Source of the DNA: Pilatotrama ljubarskyi
Taxonomy: Eukaryota; Basidiomycota; Agaricomycetes; Polyporales; Polyporaceae
Assembly: GCA_022385805.1 (NCBI GenBank)
Contig: MU277692.1
Location: forward strand, 310,001-374,000
Length of the DNA: 64,000 nt
Direction of reading: 5' to 3'
Position 1 is the stretch's first letter, and each line of letters begins with the position of its first letter. A program made the position numbers and the translations under genes. Of this stretch, positions 1-10,106 are shown one piece after another. The notes under the pieces were generated by a model, which saw only the letters and a program-made list of their open reading frames with translations, was not told the origin of the DNA and ran no database searches.

Positions 1-476
1 CGCTCTCGAGTGATGGACGAACTTGTTCCTTGCACGTTCGTCGGTTGCACCACGCCCATTGGACTCGCGCTGCACAGCGTAGGCGCCTATGCCACATATT
101 CGAATGATGCAGGGTCGCCGAACTCTCTCTCCTGTTTCGTCATTGACGGCGATGCAGAACGTGGCGGCATGCCGGCGGGATGGTCATAAGAGAACTGCAC
201 TGACCGGCTTCTTACCTGGGTCTCACGAACCATGGCTCGCGAATAGACGGCGAACTTGGCGAATTGGTATAGAGCACAAACTCCCTATTCGTACACTTTT
301 CGGGTTGCCTTCGCCCGAGAACCGCATCCTGGAAAACCTGAATCGAACACACCTTACAGAACATGAGCAAACTGAGGGATGAACTCTCGATGCACGTTCT
401 CCGGAACGCACCTCCCACGGCGATACCGTACATCTCGGGGTCTATCCCGGCCGCCCGACGCCAGACCTCGGATTCA
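1..476. other. window edge, no confident gene
   Basis: Plus-strand frame 1 is open from the first base to a TAA near 186-188 and reads like coding sequence, so it could be the last exon of a gene that starts left of the window. I do not recognise the product. The rest, up to the ATG101 stop, holds nothing I can support. Confidence 0.2.
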
Positions 477-1633
477 TTAAGCAACCTCTACGCCTCCGAC
501 TTTGACGGCCATCTTGATCGGAAACGGCGAGATGCTGGAGGCGTTGGTGATCAGAGGCACCGCAGAGCGGCCCTTCTCCGAAGATGAGTGCACAAGCATC
601 GTTTGCAGGCTCTTTGTCAGCGTCGCTGCCAACTCTGCGTTAAACTTCTGTCGTTCTGCGGTAAGGGGTCAGTAAGATGAACGGAGAAAGACGGCGGGCG
701 GTTGACGTGAGTGTGGATGTGAACAGAGGCCGTACGGACCTCTTTCCGAGGGCTGCCGGATCTCCGCGTTGATAATCCTGCTCTTGGTGAGAATCATCGT
801 GGCTTGGTGGCAAAGGGACCTACCACTGCTCCCATGGAATCTCTTCCTGGGATTAACGTCAGTCTCTGTTTGACGACCACAGCTTACAGACGCTAAAGAC
901 AGCAACAATGTATGTGCAGCCTTATGACAACCCAAGAGCGCGCGCCATCCAAGGATTCCAAGCTGGGCTTGTGGCCTTCTTACGATGGTCGGACGAATAC
1001 CAGACGTACCTCACCAATGAGGAACCATGACTTGCGCGGCCGCTTCTCAGAGAACGTTACCATGATCTATCATATCACGTCGTCAAGCGCACGCAACGAA
1101 GGTCCCCGCACAGCGCGCATCGCGGGACGCGGAAGCTGACCGTACCTGGCCCCGTTTGTTGCTGTCGCCCTCGATGCCGCGCCAAAACGCGTCTACCTTG
1201 TCTTCGACGAGATGCATGATCTCTTCATCGTCCACCCCGGGCTGTGCAACACGCCCGAGTCAGCACTCGCGTCTCAAAGCTCCGACCGCTCCATCTGCAC
1301 CATCCGCCAAGATTGCGGACGCAGGCGGAACAAGACCTGTCAGGAGGCGAAGGGAGAGTTGAGACGCACCATGGTGACATCGAGTACCTCGAACGTGCGC
1401 GGCTTGACGGTGCCGAAAAGGCGGTGGAAGAGGATGGAGTGCAGCACGGCGCGCAGTACCTCCTTTGTCTGTAGGCGGTCGAGGACCTGTCTGCCCCCGC
1501 GTCAGCATGCGTGTTCTACCACTTGTGCTATCCCGAGGAGAGCAGAGGTGCTGCGTTGCCTGCAGGCGGTGGCGAGCAGACGTAGAAGCGAGCTTACGAG
1601 GTCGATGGTGATTGTGGGGTGGCCGCTGTTCAT
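477..1633 (-). CDS. ATG101: autophagy-related protein 101 (HORMA fold)
   Basis: ATG101 pairs with Atg13 in the Atg1/ULK initiation complex of autophagy in most eukaryotes other than budding yeast. Exons by hand: 1633-1598, 1486-1370, 1241-1146, 1066-1010, 846-824, 777-740, 655-477; phases close to 181 aa. Family landmarks in order: the N-terminal beta strand TITIDLV, the VLRAVLHSILFHRLF segment, a PGVDDEE acidic turn, VTFSEKRPRKSWF, EEIPWEQW, and a C-terminal PFPIKMAVKV strand. EEIPWEQW matches the WF-finger neighbourhood of known ATG101. The longest continuous frame is short because seven exons fit in about 1.15 kb, so simple ORF calling misses the gene. The length is close to the usual 200 aa or so. 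The call is firm; the last exon-intron boundary is the least certain. Confidence 0.87.
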
Positions 1634-2364
1634 CGTGCACGTCCCCCAAGCTCAGGATGCAGAGAGAAAGATGCTGCGCGCGTACGAAAGCGAGCAGAGC
1701 AGAGCTGCGCGGATGCGGGGATGAAGACAGGGCGGCCATCGGAGCACCGGCCCGTTCATGCAACCTGCCCAGAAAGGCAGCAGACGCCCACAACTGTCTT
1801 TGTGGCGGTGGACGCAGTCACGGTCTCTCAAATATTATCAGATCGACTATCATCTGGTATCTATTATGGTCAGCAACGGAGACTAGGTCTTTCAGAGGAG
1901 GCCTGAGGGTAGGCACGTCCGACAACGAAGTCCTTGAGGGTCCAAATGGCTCAGATCACACTGTCCCAGTTATTTTGTGATGTTGACACCGGTACTCGCA
2001 CCAAGGAAGGTTCTGCAAAGCTTGCACAAGCTACAGAGCACGACATGATACTGCTAGACATGCCACGAAAACAAAACGAAAAGCAAAACAGCTACGCGAC
2101 ACCACACCTCAACCCACGAATCTAAACTCCAACGTGCGCGCAATCCCTTCACGTCACTCCGGGAGGTATCTCACCTGTGAATGCTTCGCGACGTCGCGCT
2201 CACCGGAGCTCGCGCTATTCCCAGGCGAATCGGGCGCTAGCGGGAACGCGCTGTTGGGCTCGTCGGTTTCGCGCTCGACCGTCTTTTGGATGTTTATCTG
2301 TAGCTGTGAGAGACAGAACGGTCACTTTGCGCCGGGCGAAGGATGGTAATAAGAAGGATGCGGC
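1634..2364. other. intergenic, ATG101 upstream region
   Basis: This lies between the ATG101 start and the 3' end of the DUF6534 gene, both on the minus strand. It should hold the ATG101 promoter and the DUF6534 3' UTR. The short open frames here show no family motif. Confidence 0.5.
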
Positions 2365-4361
2365 TTACTCTTGCCCCGTTCTCTCCTTGACTTCGCTGAT
2401 GCTATTTATAGTAGGGATCAGTAGGCGACATAGACTGCAGGGATTCCGGGAGGCACTCACCGACCACTGGGTATTCAGGTCCGTTCGGCGCCCAAAGCTG
2501 TCGGGGAAGAGGACCGGCAGTGGGTGATCGCGGTCGCTCGAGCCTTGTGATTTATTCAGCAGCGATTTGCGGGCATTCAGTCTGCAGGGACGTCAACAAC
2601 CGACACGATGGCGCGGCTGCTGGGCGAGCAGCCGACTCACGTTGCAAGTAGCGAGTTCGCGTAGACTACGGCAAGGGAAAGTCAATCTCTTGATCGACGG
2701 ATAGTCAAGATATAGGCGTACGTTTGCTGATGGCGAAGTGCAGCCCGAGGAAGATAAGATTCGTCGGCATCGAAACCCACTTGAGGAGCCGTAAGCTTGA
2801 CAGAATCATCAGGGTCGACCAGCGGCGGCACTCACGCAAATGAGAGAGATGACGGTCGTAATACTACTCGGGGGGTTAGCCATAGCACGAATGCGCTGGA
2901 AGCTCGAGTGAGACTTGCCAAGTCAGCATTCCGTTCTCGATGGTATACAGGGTGATTGCGTCGACAATCTTGTCCATACTGTGGCATGCAGAAGAGTCCG
3001 CAAAAATCGCACCTGAGGGATGATAACGCTCGCGTACCTTGAGAAGCCGCTGCGACCCCGGCGTAGGAAGTAGCACAGTGCAGAAGCGATGAGAACGTCG
3101 AGTGACGCCGCGGTTGACAAGCCGATCGTGAAGACGTACTGCAAAGCATCGGTCAGTCGAGCGGTCGCATACGCTTGTGCGTAATCTGCGACTCACATCG
3201 TACTGTGCCACAAACTGGGCATAGCTATGTAGGCGGATCCTGTTGGCAACATATCAATCAACAGTATCCGGACAGCGAGGCGCAGGCGTACTGACATCTC
3301 CGACGTCGAGACTGTCAAACACATCACGTCAGTCAGGTCGTCACCCGCATCTATAGCAAAACTCACTCAGAGCCGAAACTGGAACCGGACCGAAGAGATG
3401 AGCACAGCAGCGCCTATAGAGGAGCGAATGCCCTCACCCAGACGGACTAGTGCAAGTCCAACCTACACTGCATGTGAGCATAGAGGGCGTAATCGTCGTA
3501 CCGAAGACCTACCAGCGGGACCGTGATGTACCAGTTCTGGCGACTCACTGCAGGCCCTCGTTAGCAGTGTGCGTCGGGAGAAGACGCGAATAGTAGGAGC
3601 GCACGGGTGTGGATCCGATGAGTGAAAAAGCTACGAAGACGATGAGCATGGGTCGAGTTATGCTCGACTCGGATGACGCGACTAACCAGTGGACAAGGAA
3701 TGTGATCAGGGCCTGCAAGCACCGCGTCAAACGTGGCCGAAGTTGGGACCACCAGTACAACTCACGGTAAGGGCGACTGTGGTCTAACAGCGAGCGTCAA
3801 TAAACCTCTATTTGGTGGAATCGGGTAGACGCACCGCTACCGACCTGTACAGAGTAACGAACGTGAACTTCTGTCAAGGGTTCGAGAGAACAAGGCACGC
3901 TCACCAAGTGATATCGTCCATGTTGTCCCAGTCTCCGAAATGTACAATGAGGTACTGCCAGTTGGCCGTGATCGCCATCGCGGAATGAAGGGTATCCAAC
4001 AGCCTGGCGTCGAGGCATAGTCAGTTGTTAACGCACAGACCCACCGCGACGTGACGGACCAGACAAAGGCGACCTGCAAATGGTCGCACCCGTCAGCATT
4101 GTATCCCACAAAACACTGGATATGTGGCGCCCGCACCATGAGCTTGATCCTCACTCTATCCCGGGGGTATAGCTGACAGTACAAGAACACCTGCATAGAG
4201 ACTGCACCAGATAGGCTGCAGGGCCTCAGCAAACGCTTCCGTCGTGAAGCCTCGAGGAGCGTGACTCACAAGAGAGCAATCAGGCTGCCTATGAGGACGG
4301 CGCCCATCGAATGCTCTAACGCCTTCTGGGGCGTGACTTCGCGCTCGAGCCCGAACGGCAT
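2365..4361 (-). CDS. DUF6534-type seven-TM membrane protein, about 20 exons
   Basis: Member of the basidiomycete DUF6534 integral membrane family, function unknown. The model (4361-4270, 4215-4137, 4073-4060, 4003-3905, 3844-3835, 3783-3766, 3712-3687, 3630-3605, 3547-3513, 3462-3438, 3378-3367, 3311-3296, 3239-3197, 3138-3038, 2978-2919, 2866-2836, 2779-2722, 2665-2641, 2581-2465, 2401-2365) closes in phase to 307 aa. Family motifs appear in the expected order: TPQKALEHSMGAVLIG, QVFLYCQLYPRDRVRIKLM, WLLDTLHSAM, TTVALTALITFLVHC, SRQNWYITVPL, SEMIRLHSYAQFV, SMDKIVDAITLYTIENG, PTNLIFLGLHFAISK and YANSLLATLNARKSL. The hydrophobic blocks give about seven membrane spans and a polar C-tail. Exons 3, 5, 6, 11 and 12 are only 10-18 nt. 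The intron after 2919 uses a GC donor. The start is the first ATG after an in-frame stop. The last exon is the weakest. Confidence 0.85.
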
Positions 4362-5756
4362 GACTGCGAGACCCGGCGTCGTATCGAGCGGTGAGCGGCT
4401 GGATCGTCAACGACGCGAGCGGTCAAGTCGCGCCTGGCATGAGCAGCTGAGGAGCCTGAGGGACGGCGCAGGCGGTTGGGCGAGTGGTTTTGTAGCGCGT
4501 TCAGGGGCGCAAGAGCGGGATGGGGTCATCTGGGGACGGCGAGTGAGGGGATGGGCTCGGCAGGTTCCAAGTACGGGCCATACCATATCGGGCGGCGCAC
4601 GAGAGGCGTTAGGGCCGGGAAAACGGTCGAGCCTACTCGAGACCAGATCAGATACATGATCGATCTGGGGAAGTCTATTGCGAACCCCGCCCCGATTGGC
4701 TTGCGGGGACCGCAGCCTTGAACGCCTCCCATATGTGCAGAAGCGCGCCCGGGAAGAGGGTACACCGCGAAGACGCAGGGCGTGCGGGGTGGTGCGTCCA
4801 CTGCCAGACACGGCGAATCGATGCAGCCCGTCGAGGTCGATAGAGCGTTTCTCCGACACTCGTAACGCCGCCACATTGCGCTTTCGAAGCGTCGTTGTCC
4901 TCGAGTCGTCGGTTGTTCCGGTCACCACTTCGGACATCGGAGAACGCCCATCCCCTCGCGACGACAGCTGGAACACCGGCCGTGGCGCTCCTTCGCCACT
5001 TCCCTCACCGCCGGGCCGTAAAGTCTGTCCTGGAAGAGTAGGGCTGCACAGCGCATGATCTTCCTGTCTTCCGAGCCTGTGGTTCACGGCGTACAGGGAT
5101 GAAAATACCTTCAGCTATCGTCAAATTCGAGACAGGGAGACAAGCTGCTCTTGACAATTTGACTACTACATAGCACCATATGGGCGAAAGTGATCGGAAC
5201 AGACCTCCTTACGTTAAACTCCCCATGCTACGGAGGCCCGGTCGAGACGCTGCTCTCTGACGCTGCTGCTTATGAGGGTCACAACACGCCACCATCACAA
5301 GCTACCTGGGTCAGTGGGTGGCCTGAACGATACGGGGGCGGTTTCCATCCGGCCCACTTCAAGAAGTCTTCGCGAACATCGAAAAGAAACCAGCGTTTCT
5401 ACACGCGGGGCGGAGCACATGTAAGTAGACTTCGGAGGAGTCCAACCATGCTCAATTCGCGGGCGGGGAGTTCGAAACACTGTCCAGCTGAACTGGGCTT
5501 CGTGCATTATGCAGTCAACACCGAAGGCAGACGGTCGTTCGTGATGTAGGGAACCAACCGACATCGGTGCGAGGCGAAATCTGGCTTAGGACGACTAGGC
5601 CGGGCAAGCTGAGCGGACCCCAGAGCAACGTCCAGCATGAGCGACAGCTGTCTTGCATCGAAGGTACGCGATGCCGGCAGTGCCTTATCTGCTGTCTTCG
5701 ACATTCTCGAACCTGGGTGCAGGTGCATGCCGAGTGTAGTGGCTCTCGAGTTTGGA

Positions 5757-5791
<35 letters not shown>

Positions 5792-5958
5792 AGCGGCACA
5801 GACCACAGAAGATGCGTTACCGCGAGAGCTTGACCTTGAGGAAGCATTCCCGGTATCTCCTGAATAGAGCGTGTTCGGGCTTCTCCCGCCTTCGGTGGGT
5901 CTGCGGGATTCTATCCGGTTACGACGTGGCGTACTAACCGCTCATTTCTTCCGCGAAG
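4362..5958. other. intergenic stretch with a poly-C tract
   Basis: No gene is supported in about 1.6 kb between the DUF6534 start and the end of the first dienelactone hydrolase. A 226-codon minus-strand frame near 4407-5087 is Arg/Pro/Ser-rich, has no motif and looks like chance reading of GC-rich DNA. The stretch holds the DUF6534 promoter and the 32-C run. Confidence 0.5.
5758..5789 (+). repeat. poly-C homopolymer, 32 C
   Basis: Thirty-two consecutive C on the plus strand, directly after GGAT, in intergenic DNA downstream of the minus-strand hydrolase gene. Such runs are prone to assembly error and polymerase slippage. The G-rich strand could form a quadruplex. A second, longer C run lies in a HUS1 intron at 11212. 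Confidence 0.95.
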
Positions 5959-7209
5959 CTACTCTGCAGATTCCGCATGGTGCGCGAACCACCGCAACAC
6001 CGCACCCGCGCTCTCTTCCTTCGCCCACCCTGAACATCCCCATGATATGCCCGAATCAGCCTTATCGATCTCGCCGCGCGTTATGGCGCGAGAGAGGAGG
6101 GGCAAAACTCACGTTCTGCTTTCAGCGACGGATCGGGGCGGGTCGCGAACCCGTGGAAGGCGCCGCCGAAGATCTGGATGTAGTACGTCGCCTTGCGCTG
6201 GACGAGGATGTCCTCTGCGCGGCGGCGCGCGGCGTGGGGGAACGTGAAGTCGTCCTCTGCGGGCTGCGGTTCAGGTTTGAGGTGTGAGGTGATTGTTGGG
6301 GGCGAGCCTCACCGGGGGAGGACATCATCAATGGTTCTGGGAGCGCCCACTCGTCAGATGTCGGGCCAGGGAGATGAACAAGACAACGCACTCTTGACCC
6401 TCAGGAAGTGTCCCTCGTCTAAGAAAGCCGGGTGTGCAAAGGCGCCTGCTCCGCGCCTCATCGTTTCGGTCCCCTGGTGCGTGCCATCGTCTTCGTGCAC
6501 TCACCGGCGGTGACCCAATCTGTTGCCAGTAGGTCCATCACGAACGGCGCCCCGAAGCAGTACCCTGCCCACCATAATGGACGAGTCAGGTATCCTCTAG
6601 TAGTCGCACACAAACGCGAAACTCACCGACAGTGAAAAACTTCGTACCCGGCCCACCTAACAGACCTCCTCAGCTCTTCCTATCCGCTCGCGCGGCCTGT
6701 GAGAGACGACACTCACTGTACCGCTCTCTCACTGCCTCGATCCACGGCGGCGTGATCCGCGCCGCGCTCGTCCGGAACGGGACCACCCACTCGTCGACGT
6801 CCCACCCCGGCTCGCCCTTATGGTGCGCCGCCGAGTCGCCCTCGAAGTAGTCCACGCCGAGCACGAGGTAGCCTACATCCCGCCACCCACCCCGGCGACG
6901 ACGACGACCTCCTCACTCAGCCCAGCCCGGCGTCCACCACGGTGAGGCGAGGGACGCACCGTGCTCCGCCCAATAATCCATCGCCAGCTGCCCGTTGATG
7001 TAAAACGGCCCGAACACGTCCGCAAAGTACACCATCACGCGCGACGCGTCCTCTGGGTTGGCGCGCGGGCGCGAGACGTAGGTCGCGAGCCCCGCGATGG
7101 TCTCGATCGCCCCGCGCGCGACGCCCGAGTGCGGGACCGTGCGCGTGCAGCAGGCGCCCAAGGGGCCCGTCAGGGGTGCCGATGGAGCCTGAGGAGCGGG
7201 TGCGGACAT
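5959..7209 (-). CDS. dienelactone hydrolase family protein, copy 1
   Basis: Alpha/beta hydrolase of the dienelactone hydrolase (DLH) family. Relatives hydrolyse dienelactones and related esters in aromatic breakdown; the substrate here is unknown. Exons 7209-6960, 6872-6717, 6656-6627, 6564-6505, 6445-6392, 6336-6313, 6256-6113, 6029-5959 give 262 aa. The family Cys is in GYCFGAPFVMD, the Asp in EDDFTFP and the His in FHGFA, so the Cys-Asp-His triad looks intact. Near the N-terminus are a CC pair and the ETIAGLATYVSRP strand, then VMVYFADVFGPFYIN. No signal peptide is visible, so it is probably cytosolic. The eight-exon plan matches copies 2 and 3; only exon 3 (30 instead of 27 nt) and the terminal exons differ. 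Copy 1 has SSP where the other two have SCA just before the Asp exon. Confidence 0.9.
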
Positions 7210-8001
7210 CGTAGGTCGGGCGCAGGTAGGAAGGTGAATGCTTGAGAGACGGGGAAGGTGCAGCGCGGGGCGGCTCTGATCGGGCGCGGGGGAGGGTGCG
7301 GGGCCGCGGTAGCTACTGCTCAGATAAGTTCGCGTCCGTGCTCGGGCGCGGTCCGCTGTCGCGAGTGCCTGCTGACGCGAGGGCGCGAGGATACTTCGGG
7401 AGAACCGCGGGGGGAGCTGCTGTGTCTGTTACATGTATGCGCAGGGAAGGACACGCTATTAGCTGCGGGCGTCTGTGAGTCGTCCGCGCTCTCACGTCAG
7501 TGCACGAGCCGGGGGGAGAACCGGCGTTGGTGCGGAAGGGTGCAGTAGGTGGTAGGTACCTTCACAGAGCCTGTCGGTAGCGTCTTGAGATGCCTACACG
7601 CCTTTTATGGCAGGTGTTCCCACTATTTCCGCTGCCTCGCGCCGGACAGCGGTCTCCGAGCAAATATGGTCGTATCGGAACTCGGCTCGGTCCTGTGCTG
7701 CGATTGAAGGTGGGGTGAGCGACCCGAACGAGAGTAACACTCGGAAAGCGCAGACGGAAGAAAGCGGGGCGCACCTGCGCAAACCATCTCTGGGCTGCTC
7801 TAGGGAGCCATCCTTGATCATGAGGCAACCGAGGCAAAAGACCACGCATAGTACATCGGCCAAGGGAAAGCGCGTAATAAGATAGGATAGGACGTACAAC
7901 ACCGCAGATCGTGAATAAATCGTGACTAGCCAAAGCAGAAAGTATAGTATACGTCGTATGTAGCACAACTTGCAATCGTACCGAATCCGCCCCGCCCGCC
8001 G
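7210..8001. other. intergenic, hydrolase promoter and epsin 3' UTR
   Basis: Both neighbours are on the minus strand. A minus-strand frame around 7594-7968 starts hydrophobic but has no family motif and sits directly below the epsin stop, so it is more likely 3' UTR. Confidence 0.45.
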
Positions 8002-9789
8002 TCATATATCGATCAACTTCGCCTCCGCCAGCTGCGACTGCGACTGCACCTGCTCGGGGTGCACGAACGGGTTCCTGCTCCGGTCCTGCGCGCCCGCGCC
8101 CGTCTTCTGCGCCGCGAGCCGCCCGTACTCGGTCGCCAAGAACCGGAGCTGGCCCGTGTTCCCGAACGTGTCCACGCCGTCGCCCGTGTAGTTCGCGAAC
8201 AGGCTCGCGAGCCGCGCGTGGTCGCGGTCGCCCGCGGCGGCGCCGAGCTTCCGCGGCGGCTCCGAGCCAGTGGAGAACGGCTGGAGGAGCGGCTGCTCGG
8301 GCGGGGCCGGGGGCGCGGAGGCGGAGCCTTCGGTCCTCTCTTGTGCCTGTATTCGGGATGGAGAAGAGAGGGTGGAGAGGGAGGGCCGGGGGCGCCCTTC
8401 GTAGGTGCCCGCGAGGTTGAACTGCGGCTCGGCGGAGGAGGCGCGCTGCGGGAGGAGGGTGGAGGAGGTGGGCGAGGTGGGCGGGGAGGGCGGCGCGAGG
8501 AAGGGGTTGTTGGACCCGATGGAGGTGTGTTGCGGGGGCAGCGGCGACGATACGGGCTGGTAGCCGGTTTGGAACGGGGCGAGCGGGGCTTGGGGTTGGA
8601 AGGCGGAGAGCGTGGGGGAGGCGGGGAGCGCTGTTTGTTGGGCTGCGAGGAACTGTTGTTGGGCGGCCCATTCTGCCTGTTGGCGCATGTACTCGGCTTG
8701 CATCGCTTCTTGCTGCGCTTGTTGGAGGTACGGGTTGAAGGAGGTGTACTGCGGCTGAAGGGAGGTGAACTGGGGTTGCAAGGATGTGAACTGCGGTGGG
8801 ATGCCGGTGGGGCCGAACTGCAAGGGGAGGGTTGCGTCGATGAGGGGTTGCGTTTGGATTGGGGGAGGTCTGTGCGGGCAGGTGAGTGCATAGGCCGGGG
8901 AATGCAGCATAAGGGAAGAGACGTACTGCTGGTTGGTATCGTCAAAGAGCGAGGCTGCGTTCGCCTCGAGCAGTGCCTGTCTGCGCTTCTCCTCTTCCTC
9001 TTGGCTGAGTCTGATCGCGCGTTCGAGGTCCTTGTCCTCGGCGGTCGCGCGCTCCTGGGCGGCAGTCCGCTTGCTCTCCTCGATTGCCCTGCGCAGCTCC
9101 TCGTCCTCGTCCGCTGTCTGCGGCCTGGGGGCGCGCCTTCTTCTGGCATTCTCGTCGTCGTCGTCGTCGTCGTCGTCGGTATCTGCGCTGGAGCGGGGAC
9201 GGCCGAGCATGCGGTCGCGCATCTGGGCGCGGACGCGGCGCTCGCGGTAGAGGCGGTTCTTGTCTGTGAGGAGGTTCGTGATGTCCTTTGCTTTCTGGCG
9301 GACGTTTGCGCCCTGGTCCTTGCCGTCCTCGTCGATGTACTGGAACTCGCGGAGGGTCTTGATCTCGTAGAGGTTGTCTTCGCAGTAGCGGATGACGTTC
9401 TCTGAGCCGGAGTGGAGGAGATAGTCGAGGACGACGAGGGACTGTTGTAAGGGGATCAGTCGAGGGTGAGAGGACGAGGAGGGGGGGGAGAGGTGTACCT
9501 TGAAGACGTGGCGCCAGTTCTTGCCCTTGTCGTTGAGGCGTTTGTCTATGACCTCCATGATCTCAACAAAATCATTCCTGCGGTTGAAGGTGAGGGCGCA
9601 TCCGCGCTGGTGGAGAAGGCGGACGTACTGATTGAAGGACATCTGGGCGAGCTCGTACATTTCCTTGCCGGAGGGGGGCCATGGATCGTTGCATGTTGCG
9701 TTGCGGATCTTCATCTGAGTGGAGGAGTAGCCTTTTGTGTAACCCTTGGCGACGCGGAGGGCGCCCTTTCCGAGGTGCTGGAGAGACAT
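8002..9789 (-). CDS. epsin (ENTH-domain endocytic adaptor, Ent1/Ent2-like)
   Basis: Epsins bind PtdIns(4,5)P2, ubiquitinated cargo and clathrin at sites of endocytosis. The ENTH domain fills residues 1 to about 145 (YSSTQMKIRNATCNDPWPPSG, then SLVVLDYLLHSGSENVIRY). Two ubiquitin-interacting motifs follow (EELRRAIEESKR and DLERAIRLSQEEE), then a Gln-rich linker with repeated LQPQFTS units, two NPF motifs for EH-domain partners, and a C-terminal LIDI that resembles the clathrin box ending yeast Ent1/2. Exons 9789-9499, 9441-8927, 8869-8002 give 557 aa. Both introns are exactly 57 nt, in frame and free of stops, so the gene also reads as one unbroken frame. I treat them as introns because each has good GT and AG borders and interrupts conserved sequence. 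A (TCG)9 run encodes an Asp tract. Confidence 0.92.
   Translation of the reverse strand: MSLQHLGKGALRVAKGYTKGYSSTQMKIRNATCNDPWPPSGKEMYELAQMSFNQYVRLLHQRGCALTFNRRNDFVEIMEVIDKRLNDKGKNWRHVFKVHLSPPSSSSHPRLIPLQQSLVVLDYLLHSGSENVIRYCEDNLYEIKTLREFQYIDEDGKDQGANVRQKAKDITNLLTDKNRLYRERRVRAQMRDRMLGRPRSSADTDDDDDDDDENARRRRAPRPQTADEDEELRRAIEESKRTAAQERATAEDKDLERAIRLSQEEEEKRRQALLEANAASLFDDTNQQYVSSLMLHSPAYALTCPHRPPPIQTQPLIDATLPLQFGPTGIPPQFTSLQPQFTSLQPQYTSFNPYLQQAQQEAMQAEYMRQQAEWAAQQQFLAAQQTALPASPTLSAFQPQAPLAPFQTGYQPVSSPLPPQHTSIGSNNPFLAPPSPPTSPTSSTLLPQRASSAEPQFNLAGTYEGRPRPSLSTLSSPSRIQAQERTEGSASAPPAPPEQPLLQPFSTGSEPPRKLGAAAGDRDHARLASLFANYTGDGVDTFGNTGQLRFLATEYGRLAAQKTGAGAQDRSRNPFVHPEQVQSQSQLAEAKLIDI
9152..9178 (+). 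repeat. (TCG)9 microsatellite inside epsin
   Basis: Nine TCG units on the plus strand encode an eight-Asp run in the minus-strand epsin, just upstream of its first UIM. Length polymorphism between strains is likely. Confidence 0.9.
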
Positions 9790-10106
9790 GGTTGGAGGAG
9801 GAGGGGGGTATAGCGGAGAGAGGGGGGGAGGAGGTATAAGACGGGCGTGGCCCTAGGGTTGGTGATAACCAGATGCGGTCGAGGCCAGGCCGACGGCAGC
9901 GGCAGCGCCCTCCCCATGCGCTCTGCTGCTCGAGTGGCTGGAGACGTGCTCGAACGTACCAGAGTCTGAGTCTGAGCAGCCCCTTGGACGTCATCCCGCT
10001 CTCTCCCCCACGTGCTCCGTGACATGCCCTGTGACACACTCACGTGGCCGTAACGCGACGCGGTATCATTGTCGCCGTGCTTGCGCGTTGTGTGGGCCGA
10101 GGCGCG
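9790..10106. promoter_or_regulatory. shared upstream region of epsin and HUS1
   Basis: Only 317 bp separate the two divergent start codons, so both promoters must lie here or extend into a neighbour's 5' end. Pyrimidine-rich blocks stand next to the epsin ATG. I see no clear TATA box on either side. Confidence 0.55.

Noticed and set aside
4407..5087. 226-codon minus-strand frame
   Set aside because: Composition is Arg/Pro/Ser-rich, there is no motif, and several other frames in the same DNA are equally open.
5752..5937. Frames encoding poly-Pro or poly-Gly
   Set aside because: Created only by the 32-C run; no start context or conservation.
7594..7968. Small hydrophobic minus-strand frame
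   Set aside because: It sits directly downstream of the epsin stop, has no conserved pattern and no promoter space.
7562..8671. 369-codon minus-strand frame overlapping the end of epsin
   Set aside because: Pro/Arg/Ala-rich reading of epsin in a second frame; epsin motifs are all in the other frame.
8059..9405. Long open frame (about 448 codons) on the plus strand
   Set aside because: It lies antisense to epsin, is Leu/Val/Gly/Arg-rich without a motif, and follows from the codon bias of the true gene.
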